From contig CAWUHX010000152.1 in NCBI GenBank assembly GCA_963922205.1, positions 1-64,000 of the forward strand: DNA of 64,000 nucleotides, given 5' to 3'. This DNA comes from Romanomermis culicivorax (lineage: Eukaryota; Nematoda; Enoplea; Mermithida; Mermithidae). The translations under genes and the position numbers were made by a program. Shown in pieces: positions 1 to 10,935 of this stretch. How positions within the stretch are numbered: position 1 is the stretch's first letter; every line of letters begins with the position of its first letter. The notes beneath the pieces are model-generated. The model was given only the letters and a program-made list of their open reading frames with translations. It had not been told where the DNA came from and did not search any database.

Positions 1-24
1 AGCAGTGGTATCAACGCAGAGTAC
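1..24 (+). other. Template-switch (SMART-type) primer sequence at contig end
   Basis: The first 24 bases, starting AGCAGTGGTATCAACGCAGA, match the well-known SMART/template-switching oligonucleotide less its first A. This is library adapter, not genome. It marks base 1 as the raw end of an assembled contig, and the adjacent bases may come from an amplified molecule. Confidence 0.93.
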
Positions 25-25
25 T

Positions 26-500
26 GATAAGTTGAAAATAAATCATGTCTGAAAATTAGACATTTTGATTAGTCTTACACGCTAAGTCTCGTGGCAGCAT
101 ACATTCCGCATAAAAGCCAAAATTCGCATAGCCACAAGACCCAAAAATGTGGAAATTTTATATTTTTTTATTTTTCGATCTTTATACGTGTTTTGAAACA
201 CAACTCACAAAGACGTGACTCTGTAGCCAAATGTTCTCTATAATCAAAAAATCATGCTCTATTTAGATATAAAAAAATTTTTCAGTCCCTCACACTATAC
301 TTTTTATACTATTTTAAAAAGTCAAAATCAACTGAAAAAGTCAGTTAAAGCCTCTTTAATGGATATTTTCCCATGGATACCGCAGATTTTTTTCTACATT
401 TCTGTAGGCACTAATACCTAACATATTATGATAAACTTTCATTCAGATTTATGTACCGTTTTGAGAGCTGTAGGTGTCTTCATGTAACATCCGATTTTCA
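26..500 (+). repeat. Dispersed repeat R1, copy a (partial)
   Basis: This AT-rich stretch resembles 60,393-60,900 in the same orientation. Shared landmarks are a start like ATAAGTTGAAAATWAATCAT, an internal AAAATTCGC near a CCACA, and a later TGTACCGTTTTG-GAGCTG. The match is diverged and has gaps. It contains no convincing coding sequence. Confidence 0.55.
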
Positions 501-1989
501 CTATACTTTTACTTGCTTCAATTCACTCGATTCCCAAGGTCCTCGAGGTGACACATGATAAAAGAATACGGAATATGATACGAAATAAATAATAACTGAA
601 CAAAATACAATATCCCTGACTGCTTCAATTGGGCGTCGATGGTAACATGCTTGATTTCAGATGATTACTCTAACTGTGCTTCACAGGCGGATTTTAAGAC
701 AAATATGAAGACAACTAACTATTTCAGGCTTCCTTCGTCTTTTATACTGCTTCCTGTTGACCACACACTTGATCCGTGGGGGTCGGCTTCAGAAATCTTC
801 TTCCAACCAATCATAGCTTCTTGCTTCATACGCTTCCATGTACTGTATGCTTACCTAACCACGCCTTTTATGCTTCCTGACTATAGTATGCTTTACCACG
901 CCTGCTTGTGTTATGCTTAGCTTTTCTGTCTACGTGCTTCGAACTTATTGTAAGCTTAGCCAGGCCTACGTGCGTAATAATTACGCATGTATGTGCTTCC
1001 ATAATGTAACGCGGCTACTGTTCCACTTGAGACCAGTGTCTGGGTTGGGTTTTCTACTTTTTATTTTGGGGCAGGTGTCTTTACAATTTTAGGGGGGATT
1101 TCTGTACCAATGGGAAGATGTGTTTTTGAGTGGGTTATGAGGGTCGGGTGCCAATGTGCAAATTAATTATGTAACGTCTTCAATTGGGTCAATAACAACT
1201 TCTGGGTGCGAGATGTTCAAAACAGAACACTTCAAGGGAATTTACAGGACTGTCAATACAGGGAAACTCAGACATCCTTGAGACAGTAAATCATGGAATA
1301 AATTTGTATACAGTAATTGAATACACATATTGTACATTGTGAATTTACAATGATGCATTAGCATCTATATTACTTTCACATTCTGGAAGTTGGCACAAAA
1401 ATGCTAATTAATTCTGTCAAATATGCCATCAATGAGATGCAGGAAAAATTGGAAACATTCAGATTAGACAAACAAAAAGAAAAGATGTGAGTCGAATTAC
1501 TGGTCAATTTCATCCATTTATCTACAACGGTTATGCAACAGGGTGTCTCAGAAAAGATGCAAAAAAAACCCCTCTCCAGGAATTTGCTAGAAGAACTGAA
1601 GCCACAAGTTTAATGTTATAAAATAAATGTCGGCTATCTGGCTCCGGCCCATGTTTCACCACGTAAGCTGGACGACAATACATCAATTTACAGTAGATTG
1701 AAGTACCTTTTTAATACAGGAAAAAGCATCCGATTACCTCCTGCAGTTTTCCTGTAAATAGGTTTCAAACAATCGCTCGATTTATGAAATTTAATGACAA
1801 TTTTCGAAGTTTCCAATGAAAATTTATCAGAACTTCGAGACACATTATTTCTTATTAGTTGAAGACGCATCCTGTGTTCACATATTTTATTGGTTGGGCA
1901 TTCATCTAGATTCAAAAAACTCTTGGATGACAGTGTAGTGTGTGTAAATCTGTACATCTCCCAAAACCGTGCACAATGATGATAATGTT
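501..1989. other. No recognisable feature
   Basis: AT-rich sequence with short chance ORFs only. Loose repeats of the word TGCTTC occur between 620 and 1,000. No RNA gene, transposon end or protein domain is seen. Confidence 0.5.
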
Positions 1990-2790
1990 ACTTTTACAGC
2001 TATGCAGGAATGTATGAACTACCGAATAAAAAGATGAAATTCCGCGGCATCACAGGTGAAGGTGCTCAGAAGTGACCATAAACAGAATTTTTATATTTTT
2101 TGCTCCTCTTTTTCCACAGTTTGAAATTTTTTTGCAGACTGTAAAACGTTCGTTTGTGAAACAATTAGCAAATCAAACTATAGTACGTTAGTTGTTTGAT
2201 AATTCCATAGTACAGATAATCAATGTATCACAAGGAGTAAACAAAGGCCACCTGGAAAATGCAGTGACTTCTGAGTGATTCCATGAGTATGCCTTTTTCA
2301 GAGCTGTGCAGCTGCCCAAAAGGTTCAAAAATCTTGATAAAAATTTTACCAATACAGTAAGAATGCATACGCCACAAAGTAAGAGAATAAAATTCGGCGG
2401 CATCCGATGGGAAGGTGCTCGGGAGTGCTCCCAAATTTTACTGCCCATTTTCGACACTCTAAACTCTCCTAAAAATTGTGATATGCAAAACTTTACGGTA
2501 AATATCAGTTCAGAAGAAAGCCTATTCCCTAGAGTGTAAAATGAGTATTCATCTACCGAATAAGATCACTACAATATCGAAATATCGCTTGGCTAGCAGC
2601 ACTACTGATAAATGCCAAAAAATCAATTTTCAAATTTTGGCATACTGTAGTCTTGTGAATTTTTATTTTCAAACAAAGCCAATGATACCACGAAACTCAG
2701 ATTTTGAGATATGATTAATTTTCAGCTTATCATGGGGAAGTTAGAACCTCTCAGAAATCGTGTCATAAAGCAAAAAGTTTTATCTATAGA
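1990..2790 (-). repeat. Dispersed repeat R1, copy b (inverted)
   Basis: Read on the minus strand this matches 60,200-61,180. Landmarks are GATGGGAAGGTGCTCGGGAG at 2,407-2,426, which is the complement of the CCCGAGCACCTTCCCATC block near 60,750; the AAGCGATATTTCGA block near 2,578; and TTATCATGGGGAAGTTAGAACC near 2,727. A second, weaker GGTGAAGGTGCTC block near 2,050 shows that each R1 copy contains two related units about 350 bp apart. Short ORFs here are repeat sequence, not genes. Confidence 0.7.
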
Positions 2791-2799
2791 CATGTGAGA

Positions 2800-3984
2800 T
2801 ATCACAAAAAATCTTGGAGCCGAAATATTCGCTCTACATTTGCTCTACTCCATGATACGACAAGGGAGTAGGTTGGGAGAAGATGAAAACAACTTGATCG
2901 CTCCTACATTACTTTCTGCATGTGGTTTCTGTGGTGACTTTTTCTACATTTTAGTCTTTTTCATTCCATGGAGTGAATCTCGACATTTTTTCTCCACGCA
3001 TTTTCTCCTCTCCTGTCCCCAGAATGCGTCCTACTTATTTTCTTCAGCTTCTGTGGTACAAAAAGTTTACCTGTCAACAATTGTCATCATTCAGCTCCAA
3101 AAGTTGGATAAATGTTTCTGAAGAAGTTAACTTTTTCGGAGAAGTTTTCAGCTTCACGGAGATAAACTTATCTGATCCAAAAATATGGGTTTTATGGAGG
3201 TAGAGAAACTTCCCTACAGAAGTTACACCAGTGAAGTTTTTAAGTGATTGAAAAGGAGAATAATTTGTTCAATTCGAAACTTAAACTGTTTTTATTGGCC
3301 TCCAATATAACTTTTTTGTTTTCATTATTGATCGATATTCTTGTAGAATAGTGATCAGATCAGACTGTAGTGATTCGAAAAAAAGAAATAAAAATACGTA
3401 ATTAATTCTTTCGCCCGATCAGGACGATCGTTTGATCAATCTCATTGATGAAAATTATGTCGCTTTAAGTGGAACTTATGGACGCACAAGTAGTGGCTGA
3501 AATTTTGGATAATGATTGAAATTATACAAATCCATTTGATACATTGGATGACATGAAGATATCCCTTTGAAAGAACGGTAATTTCTGGTCTTATTTAACT
3601 TGCAATTTATTTCTGTAATCAAGGGAAGTTTTACTAACTTGGGTAATCGAAATGATGGAGTTGTTACAATATGACTTGGAACGTAGCATAAATTGATCAA
3701 AAGCTTTGCCTCCAAATTTACAAGCATTGATTGCACTTGATACTTAAGATCAAATTCGTTTATGTTAGTCATTGGAGACACTGTGCATTGAAGCAAACCC
3801 ACAAAAATCTGATTTTGAACTAATTTTGCTTATCATTGTGTCATAGATTGAATTAGTTCATAAATTAATTGGCATATTGCTCAATGATTACATATCCACA
3901 AAGCTTTCCTTGCACTGAAAACTAATTTTTTCAAAGAAAAATACCATTTTATGCTGTAAATTCAAATTTTATATTTAATTTAAT
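2800..3984. other. No recognisable feature up to the truncated end of retroelement copy 1
   Basis: AT-rich sequence without recognisable genes. Homology to the second retrotransposon copy starts abruptly near 4,010. The LTR, primer-binding site and leader that copy 2 has upstream of gag are absent here, so this is unrelated flanking DNA or sequence joined by a deletion. Confidence 0.5.
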
Positions 3985-4013
3985 GCCTGTAAAATTCATG
4001 TCATATGTGGTCC

Positions 4014-6135
4014 GCGACAGGTTGGATCAACTCAGCACCCCCGCCGCTCACATAACCAACAATTTTCCCACGGTCCAAATGATTGATCAAATTATCGGTG
4101 CTGTTTCCGATCAATTTCAAGCCCAACAATTACGTGTTCAACGCGAAATTCAAGAACAAACTAAAGCTACAAACACGTGCTTCGCGGCCCTCACAGAACA
4201 AATGCAACAGTTGATTTCGAGGACTGCCGCCCCAACTAATGCGGGTAATCCGCCCACACCAAGACCACCACCGGTGTCCTCACGGTTTCACGGCAAGGAA
4301 ACGTGAGATATTTACATCCCAAACGAAACTCTCCGTGAAACTAAACTGGCTCAGGTCTTTGGTCGACTGCCAATCCAGGTCAAACCTAAAACTGTCCATG
4401 GATACCCTATATAACAACAAATTTTCTCGTACCGCACGCAGTGAGGAAGAATAACCACATCCCACGCCCCAAAGACGCCAACCGTCCGCGGCAAATCATT
4501 TTGGCTTCTCGGATTACCCACCAGATGATTTTTATGACCACCCCCAACCTCGGTATGAAATGCCACGCACATCTCACTGCGAAGAAGATAGCCCCATCAA
4601 AACAATTGTCTACAATATGCATCCGTTGATTATTGACGATGCCGCGACGAATAAACGCCAATTATGCTTCTTCATTCATCTGCAAAACGAGTTTAGATAC
4701 AACGCCTCCAACCATGTAAAGATGAGCGCACTCCGCCGACTTACCCCCGATACACCGAGTGACATGATCCAAGACATGACGCCATACGAAGACACCAAAA
4801 ATTTTCTCATGTTCCAATTAGCTCGGGATTGCAATCAAATGACTCTCAAATGCAAGCTTGCATCAATCACCCCCAAAGTCGGAGAGGAACCCACTGCATT
4901 TTTGAGTAAGATGTACAATTGTTATATCAGCATGAAGACCAAACCTTTCGGCACAAACAAGTAATTGACACCTTTTTGACAAAAATGCCTGTTTTCTATC
5001 AATTAACAATTGGCAAACAAGGGAAAAGTTGTATGAATGTCCAACAACTGGCCAACACCGTAGCCAAAGCCTGTAGTGTCCTCAATGCAAGGAAAGCCAA
5101 AATTGGAACCGCGGAGCGACCCATCCTGGTGAACCAAGCGGATCTGGAAGTGCAACTGCCAAGGTCTCGGCAGCCTTTCGACCACTGTTTCGAACGCCCC
5201 CATAGCACAGATCGCTCGCAGAATCGCTATCACGACTGCTCCCTTTCAACCAACCGCCGTTCCCAAAATTCGGTACCACCTCCTGCTAAATTCATCTCCT
5301 TACAACCGCAGCCGCTCGAACAACCTCCACAACCGCCACTGCGTAGGGAGCTGCTTTTAGAACAATTGATCCAAAGACATGACCGCGACTACGAAGAACA
5401 AAAATCCCGCCAACACCCGGAAGAAACTTTACCAAACAACCGGCAGCAAAGCCCTCGCCTTCAATCTCAAACCCAAGAACAATACGCAAATCGTTTCAAC
5501 CGATCTGCAAGCCGAGACCGCTCTCGCATCGCGCAACTCACTGGCCTTTGGTGCGATGCCCACAAATCCCGCACCCACAACACCGAAGATTGCCTCTGGC
5601 TCAAGCGGCAAAACCCTCAACAAATAACCTGGCAAGAGCCCAACCGTCCAACCTACACCCCTCATTCACGGCAAACCGACTTCCGGACCAATTCCAATGA
5701 TATTCGTGGCCAACACAATTGGAGGCCCCACCGTGGAGCACCACCCCAACGAGGTGCAAACTACTCCCGCGGCGCGCGAAATTATTTTCATGAAGGTAAC
5801 TTTGTACAATGTCCAAATGATCTTGTTCAGAACACCTACGCTGTCTACCTGAATCAACATTTCCCGCGGCCTTGGGAACAACACATTCACTACAACACCG
5901 TGCTAGCCCCATACGTTACACCACCTACAGATTCATCCCGCGCCAGTTCTCAGTCTTCCCAGCTACAACTAGCCCTACCTGCGTTACCACCGCCCACTGC
6001 CGTATCCACGCCCGCCCTCCAAATGCGCGCTATCAATCAATTGACTTCCGCCGTTAATATGGTCATCCCGTCTAAAGAAATAGCGTCTGCCGCATTGATT
6101 GTGAGCCCCGGAATAGTCTGTTGGAATGCAACAGG
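4014..6135 (+). pseudogene. gag: Gag polyprotein, copy 1 (frameshifted)
   Basis: This is the structural protein that would package element RNA. An N-terminal Gln-rich, probably coiled-coil stretch (QAQQLRVQREIQEQTK, near 4,120) is followed by a capsid-like region in two frames (4,590-4,964, then 4,930-5,110), with the frame change near 4,930. A Pro/Gln/Arg-rich basic tail comes next, containing one zinc-knuckle-like motif, [14 protein letters not shown] (about 5,551-5,592). The spacing is C-x2-H-x4-H-x4-C, with His in place of the usual second Cys, as in some other gypsy Gag proteins. The region 4,306-4,560 is also broken by stops. Copy 2 shows the same order of blocks. The reading frame opened near 4,919 runs on into protease, so Gag and Pol may be one frame in this lineage. 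Confidence 0.8.
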
Positions 6136-6779
6136 CCAGGCTTTTCAAGATCCCTGCCACATCTGCTTGTCCGTCTGCCAAATCCATAATCTCACGCCGT
6201 CCTCAAAGACTTTCGTTCGCAAATACGCCTCTACAAGAGCCTTCCAAATTCCCATCAAGCTCGGAGCTGTCAAAGCACACGCGCTCATTGACACTGGTGC
6301 CCAATGCTCTGTATGGTCCTCAGGATTAGTAAAACGCACTTTGGACAAGCAATCGCTTCAACTCCAACTCCATTTGCCGAAAAATCAAAGTTGCAGATGG
6401 CGCCGTTGTCAACGCTCATGGCCCAGTAGTTGTTACAATGGAATCCGCGTTCTGTGAACATATGATCAAGCGTGTAATTCTCGATGACGATGGAAACGAT
6501 CAATGTATCATCAGCACCGATTTTCTCGCACACCGGGATATCCACGCCATTTTGAACTTCAAAGAAAACTATATTGAGATCCAAGATGTAAAGCTACCCC
6601 TCAAAGTGATCCCTTCGGTCCGCTCTCAAACGGAATTGTTCCTAAACGCCGCAAATGATAATGTTCTGAGGGAAATCCCTGAAGAAGAGCGAGTAAGCTT
6701 CTATGATGGTGACTCCGATATTTTCAGCCAACCAGAAGAAATCGAGGCCGAACAACCAACCCAGACAAGCTCAACCTAG
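6136..6779 (+). pseudogene. pol: Retropepsin-type aspartic protease and following linker, copy 1
   Basis: The catalytic motif IDTGAQCSV (about 6,289-6,315) is the D-T/S-G-A signature of retroviral-type aspartic proteases that cleave Gag-Pol. A frameshift lies between about 6,370 and 6,400. The frame resumes as GPVVVTMES, followed by LDDDGNDQCIISTDFLAHRD (about 6,478-6,537), where the second flap and hydrophobic core of the protease are expected. The frame stops at 6,777. Copy 2 has the same region but a mutated active site. Confidence 0.85.
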
Positions 6780-6858
6780 CCCACACCAACTGCCCGCCTG
6801 GCGGCTGGAGGTTACTGAGCTGGCTGAACCAATTTTCCTCGTCGCCTAAGTATCGACT

Positions 6859-7299
6859 TTGATTTCACCACATTGCCAGCAATGGGTTAACAGCACCATT
6901 TTTCCCACAACAACGGCGACCATTCCAGACGTGATCATGCAACCGCTAGCCACTAATAGCGTAGCTGACGAACTTCCAATTGAAACCGCAATAGTCAACA
7001 TCACTAACGGTCACTGTCCGCTACTTTTTATAAATAATACGCCGAATAGCATCAAACTCCGACCAAACCAGCTCATCATGTTGGCAAAACACACGCTAGG
7101 GTACGCCCAATCCTACGCCGATTGCCAGGTAGCAACCGCCGCTGCCGACCGCAACTTGACCGACCAGGAACCCGCCGCCCTGGACAAATTGTTCCCTTGT
7201 CACACTGCGCAACAGAAGCTGGAGTTCACCTTGAACAAGATGACCGAAAAAACTTACGTCTCTGCTGCACAAAAAACAAAGGCCCTTTGCATGCTATGA
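6859..7299 (+). pseudogene. pol: Protease-RT linker region of Pol, copy 1
   Basis: A 146-residue open frame contains ETAIVNITNGHCPLLFINNT and LDKLFPCHTAQQKLEFTLNK. It aligns closely with 42,780-43,100 in copy 2, so it belongs to the ancestral Pol. It corresponds to the stretch between protease and the reverse-transcriptase fingers in other Ty3/gypsy proteins. No catalytic motif is expected. One frame change separates it from the RT start near 7,300. Confidence 0.7.
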
Positions 7300-7329
7300 C
7301 AAAACCGCGATGTTTTCAGCCTCCCTGGC

Positions 7330-8343
7330 GACAAACCCACAATCACTAGTGAATTGACTGTCAGCATTGACACCGGCACCCCAAAGCCTGTATCTCGTCA
7401 CTACTACCGGGTCGCGATGGAACAAAGACTGATTGTACATCGCCATATTCAAGAAATGCTTGACAATGATTTTATCAAACAATCCCGCTCACCTTGGGCT
7501 GCACTGCTGCTCCTGGTAAAGGAAAAAGATGGCTCATGGAGACCCATTGTCGACTACCGCGGAATAAATGACGTGACGCCCAGCGACAAATTTCCAATTC
7601 CGCGCATTGATGATTATTTGGACACAATGGGACAAGCAAATTTTTCACTATGCTGGATCTCAAAGCAGGGTACTGGCAGGTACCCCCAGACACCGACTCA
7701 CGTGATAAAACAACTTTCATCTGCCAAGAAGGTTTGTTCCGATTCAAAGTTTTGCCATTCGGCTTGAAGAACGCGCCCGCCAAATTCCAATGGGCTTGAA
7801 GAATGCGCCCGCCGAATTCCAACGCTTAATGGAGAGAATTCTCCGCCCATATATTTGGAAAATTTGCCTCATCTACATCGACGATATTATCGTTTTCTCA
7901 AATTTCTTTGATGAACACTTGAAACATCTATAAATCGTTTTCGAGGCCTCCTCACGACCAACCTCACACTTCGGCCAGACAACTGTGAATTCCTGCCCCT
8001 GCAAGTCAAATTCCTGGGACATCTCCTTAGTGCCCGTTGAATCGCTGCTGACCCAGAGAAAGTCAAAGCTATTGCCGAATATGAATTCCCAGAGACCAAA
8101 AAAGGTATGCAAAGTTTTCTAGGTTTAGTCCAATGGTGCAAATGATTTATTCTGATCTTGGCCATCTTGTCCAGTCCTTTGTACGGACTTCTACGTAAAG
8201 ACGCCCAATATATCGCCACCGACAAACACCACGCCGCATTCGAAGGTATAAAGACAGCCCTTATGTCATCGCCCTTTCTCCGCTACCCGGTCTACAATGG
8301 AAAAGCTCAATTCCTAATTCAAACTGACGCCAGTACGACCACC
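7330..8343 (+). pseudogene. pol: Reverse transcriptase and start of RNase H, copy 1
   Basis: RT copies the element RNA into DNA. The frame from 7,354 has the conserved fingers sequence [20 protein letters not shown], then [18 protein letters not shown] and [11 protein letters not shown] frameshift near 7,650 interrupts the catalytic-aspartate block. The PFGLKNAP motif follows in a third frame and is duplicated (32 bp units at 7,761 and 7,793). The catalytic YIDDIIVFS box is intact at 7,874-7,900. The thumb/connection (FLGLVQWCK, about 8,116) and [12 protein letters not shown] of RNase H (about 8,301) follow. RNase H is then cut at 8,347 by a solo LTR. Confidence 0.93.
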
Positions 8344-8347
8344 ATTG

Positions 8348-8962
8348 TGTTGGGCACCCTGTTGATGCCAATTCGTGTGGGGAAATCGACATGCAAATCG
8401 ACGAAAGGGACGACCAGCGGCGCAGACATTTGCATAGAAATGGAGCGTCAAAGAAAGACCGAAAGTGATAGTGAAAATCATTGTTCACTATATTCTCGTT
8501 TTTTATTATATTTTTGGCTATATTGCTGGCGTCCCCAAATACAATTTTCCCAGCAACTTGTTTTGTTTATAAATTATTTACTGTGGTATACCCACATTCT
8601 TTTTGCATATTTCATCGGACTTATTGTTTAATATATTCGTTTATTCATTTAGATTATTCGCACCGATGAAGGTGGAGGGCCAGAGGCCCAGGCGCCGGCT
8701 TACATCAGGTAAGCTTTGGGAAACCCCTTACGGGTTATACCCGAGTAAGTTTATCCCTGCGGGGATTCCTTGTCTCATCTAGGAGACTGCGGAGGTCCTT
8801 GGTAAGGCCCCCGTATTAGGACAAAGTTTATCTTTGTTGTTGTAGGTCTGGGGATAACCGGACTGTTGCACTATCACCGAGGCTTAGCCAAGGGATCAGT
8901 TCTAACAGGTCAGTTCAGACCCAATCTTTTCTTACGCCTCTCAAGGAAAGACCTGCACAACA
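8348..8962 (+). mobile_element. Solo LTR inserted in RNase H of copy 1
   Basis: A 615 bp insertion begins TGTTGGGC and ends GCACAACA, giving TGTTG...CAACA ends. It is flanked by a 4 bp target duplication, ATTG (8,344-8,347 and 8,963-8,966). Copy 2 is continuous at this point (near 44,205), which supplies the empty site. No protein is encoded. The size, TG...CA ends and short duplication fit a solo LTR left by recombination between two LTRs. It is a different family from the host element's own LTRs. Confidence 0.85.
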
Positions 8963-9290
8963 ATTGGAGCAATTTTGTATCAGGAAAATAGAAACGATCA
9001 ATGGGTCATCGCGTACAATAGCAGCGTACTCACCGATGCCAGAACCCGCTACAGTACAACTGAGCATGAATGCCTTGCCATTGTCTACCGCTTCAGGATG
9101 TACGGCCACTATGTGAATGGCCAAAAAGTTATTGTTTGCACCAATCACAAGCCACTCGAATGGCTCAAAGATGAAAAGCACCGAAATTCGCGCCTTCAAT
9201 GTTTCGTGATAAGCCTCCAAGACTACGATTACAAGGTCGAATAGGTCAAAGGTAAAGACAATGCCTGTGCCGATTTTTTGTCCAGAAAAG
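8963..9290 (+). pseudogene. pol: RNase H domain, copy 1 (rest)
   Basis: The frame from 8,975 continues RNase H after the solo LTR. It shows YQENRNDQWVIAYNS, STTEHECLAIVY with the catalytic glutamate, and FVISLQDYDYKVE followed by a stop at 9,242 in place of a codon that would read into [14 protein letters not shown]. The end of the motif, with DFLSR, is the typical gypsy RNase H terminus. RNase H removes the RNA strand during reverse transcription. Confidence 0.9.
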
Positions 9291-9880
9291 ATGACTGCGA
9301 CAAAACGCTGATCCCGACTACCAACAATTTAACCGCCAAGATTTTCCGTAAAGATTTTCACCCTGCTGATGCATTATCGGCCGCCGATCCAACCGTACCA
9401 GATATACTCCCAGCAGAGGCCACACTGCCCAGGGAAATAGACGCCGACGTCAATGCCGTCACCCGTGCAATGACCAACAAGACCATCAGTCAACCCACAC
9501 TCCCCAATTTTATATGGTTGGCCGCCGATTACCCGCCCCCTCCAGTTGAAGCCATAACAATGGCTCCCCATGAGGAAGTGACGCAAGCACAAGCCGCGGA
9601 TCCCGCCATTGCCAAAATCATCGCCACCCTCCAAATGGAAAATGCCGCAAAACATCCCGCAGTCTTCTTCACCGAAGATGGTCTCCTGTATCGCCAAATC
9701 AAAGACAACTGCCAGCTAGTTGTCCTAGCATCTATGGTCGACCACACCCTTCACCAATTCCACGGCGTGAAACTTTTGAATCACCAAGGATCTAACTGCA
9801 CGCTAGCAGCGATCAAAGCTCATTTTTGTGGCCCTACATGGAAGAAAACGTTCGAGATTGGATAAAAACCTGTAAGATTT
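9278..9880 (+). pseudogene. pol: RNase H-integrase connection and integrase zinc-binding region, copy 1
   Basis: The 195-residue frame starts just after RNase H and is Ala/Pro/Thr-rich ([36 protein letters not shown]). It then shows the integrase N-terminal lead-in, [15 protein letters not shown]. The His residues of HQFHG and LLNHQG, plus CKIC just past the stop at 9,863, match the H-H-C-C zinc finger of integrases. An in-frame stop separates the two Cys from the His pair. Confidence 0.82.
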
Positions 9881-10463
9881 GTCAACTGACCACGCCCTGA
9901 ACGTCACCGCCTCCGCCGCTGTTGCCGATACAACCAGAACATCCTTTTGAGATTGTGGCAACTGACATTGTCAATATTTCGCCGGTAGGTGAGAAACGCC
10001 CCTACATTATTGTTTTTCAGGATTATTTTACGAAATGGGTTTCCACGCAACCAATACCTGACCAAAAGGCCTCAACAATCATGGAATGTTTCGTGAACAA
10101 CGTCGTCCTAACGCACAGTAGCCCCCTTGTTCTCCTTTTAGACCAAGGTGGATGTTTCACATTAAAACTCATGCAAGATATTTGCGACCTACTCAAGATA
10201 CGAAAAGTCAAAACGACAGCATACCATCCCCAGTGCAACAAAATGGTCGAGCGTTTCAATCAAACGTTGATCGCCCAACTAAAAAAGTACACCGTCGACC
10301 ATCCGGACAACTGGGAGCGATGCTTGCCATACCCCGTATTCCCTTACAATGCCACGCGGCATACAGCCACATGCCATTTGCCTTTCAGCTTATTACGAGG
10401 CTACGAACCGCGCATTACCTTCAACTACGACTGCGCCCGATGACTCACATTGCCGCTAAATTA
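9881..10463 (+). pseudogene. pol: Integrase catalytic core, copy 1 (cut by insertion)
   Basis: The core shows the D-D-35-E triad. The first Asp lies in ATDIV (9,964-9,966), the second in LLDQGG (10,141-10,143), and Glu in MVERFN (10,249-10,251), with 35 residues between the last two. The usual SDQG reads LDQG here. The enzyme inserts the DNA copy into the genome. Coding runs on to [12 protein letters not shown], hits a stop at 10,441 and is interrupted at 10,463. The C-terminal domain is found at 31,175 onward. Confidence 0.93.
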
Positions 10464-10495
10464 AACAGAGTGAAAACGATTTGTGGACTCGTGGA
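10464..10495 (+). repeat. Left terminal inverted repeat of the 20.7 kb insertion
   Basis: 32 bp starting AACAGAGTGAAAACGATTTG. It differs from the right end at positions 20 and 28 only. Beyond it, TGACAT/ATGTCA words recur through the next 350 bp (for example near 10,580, 10,668, 10,760 and 10,810), a density consistent with subterminal protein-binding sites. Confidence 0.9.
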
Positions 10496-10858
10496 CTTTC
10501 GACAAAAAAAAGAACAATGTGCTTGAAATTCCTGACAAATGTTGATAAACTTTAAATATTTTCCTAGTCCATGCCAAAAAACTGACATGTCAGCAAAATC
10601 AGCAGTTTATGGCATTTTTCCTGACTTTGCAAAAAATAAAAAATCCAACATTCATGAAAATTTCTTACATGTCAGCAGTATGAGTACACTTCCTTTAAAA
10701 TGATATGTGTCAGTTTTTCGGAATTCTTGAAGTATTGTTGAGAGCAAAATCATGCTGAAATCCTGACATCCAAATACAGGCAATTTTGGCACAGGGTCTT
10801 CAAAATAACTGACATATAAATGCACGTTTTTCAGGCACATATGAGGAAACTAGAAATT

Positions 10859-10935
10859 GTCTATTAATAGACATATATGCAAGACCAAAATTTGAATAAA
10901 CTATTTGGGAGCCTGGAAATTGTATATTAATAGAC
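10859..10935. repeat. Left pair of subterminal palindromes
   Basis: GTCTATTAATAGAC, a perfect 14 bp palindrome, lies at 10,859-10,872. A one-mismatch copy lies at 10,922-10,935. The same pair, one perfect and one with a single mismatch, occurs near the right end. Confidence 0.75.

Larger units (their letters stand above)
4005..10463 (+). mobile_element. Ty3/gypsy-type LTR retrotransposon copy 1, left part (gag to integrase core)
   Basis: The gag-protease-RT-RNase H-integrase order defines a Ty3/gypsy-type element. The sequence is markedly richer in GC than its surroundings. The 5' LTR is missing: homology to copy 2 begins inside gag. The integrase gene is cut at 10,463 by a 20.7 kb insertion and resumes at 31,175. 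Frameshifts and stops occur in every domain, so the copy cannot act by itself. Confidence 0.93.

Noticed and set aside
639-920. 93-codon ORF near the left edge
   Set aside because: No domain, no conservation with other parts of the window, and a composition typical of the surrounding DNA.
8640-8900. GC-rich segment with GGTAAGC and GTAGG words as a host exon-intron fragment
   Set aside because: It is inside the solo LTR bounded by the ATTG duplication and has no open frame.
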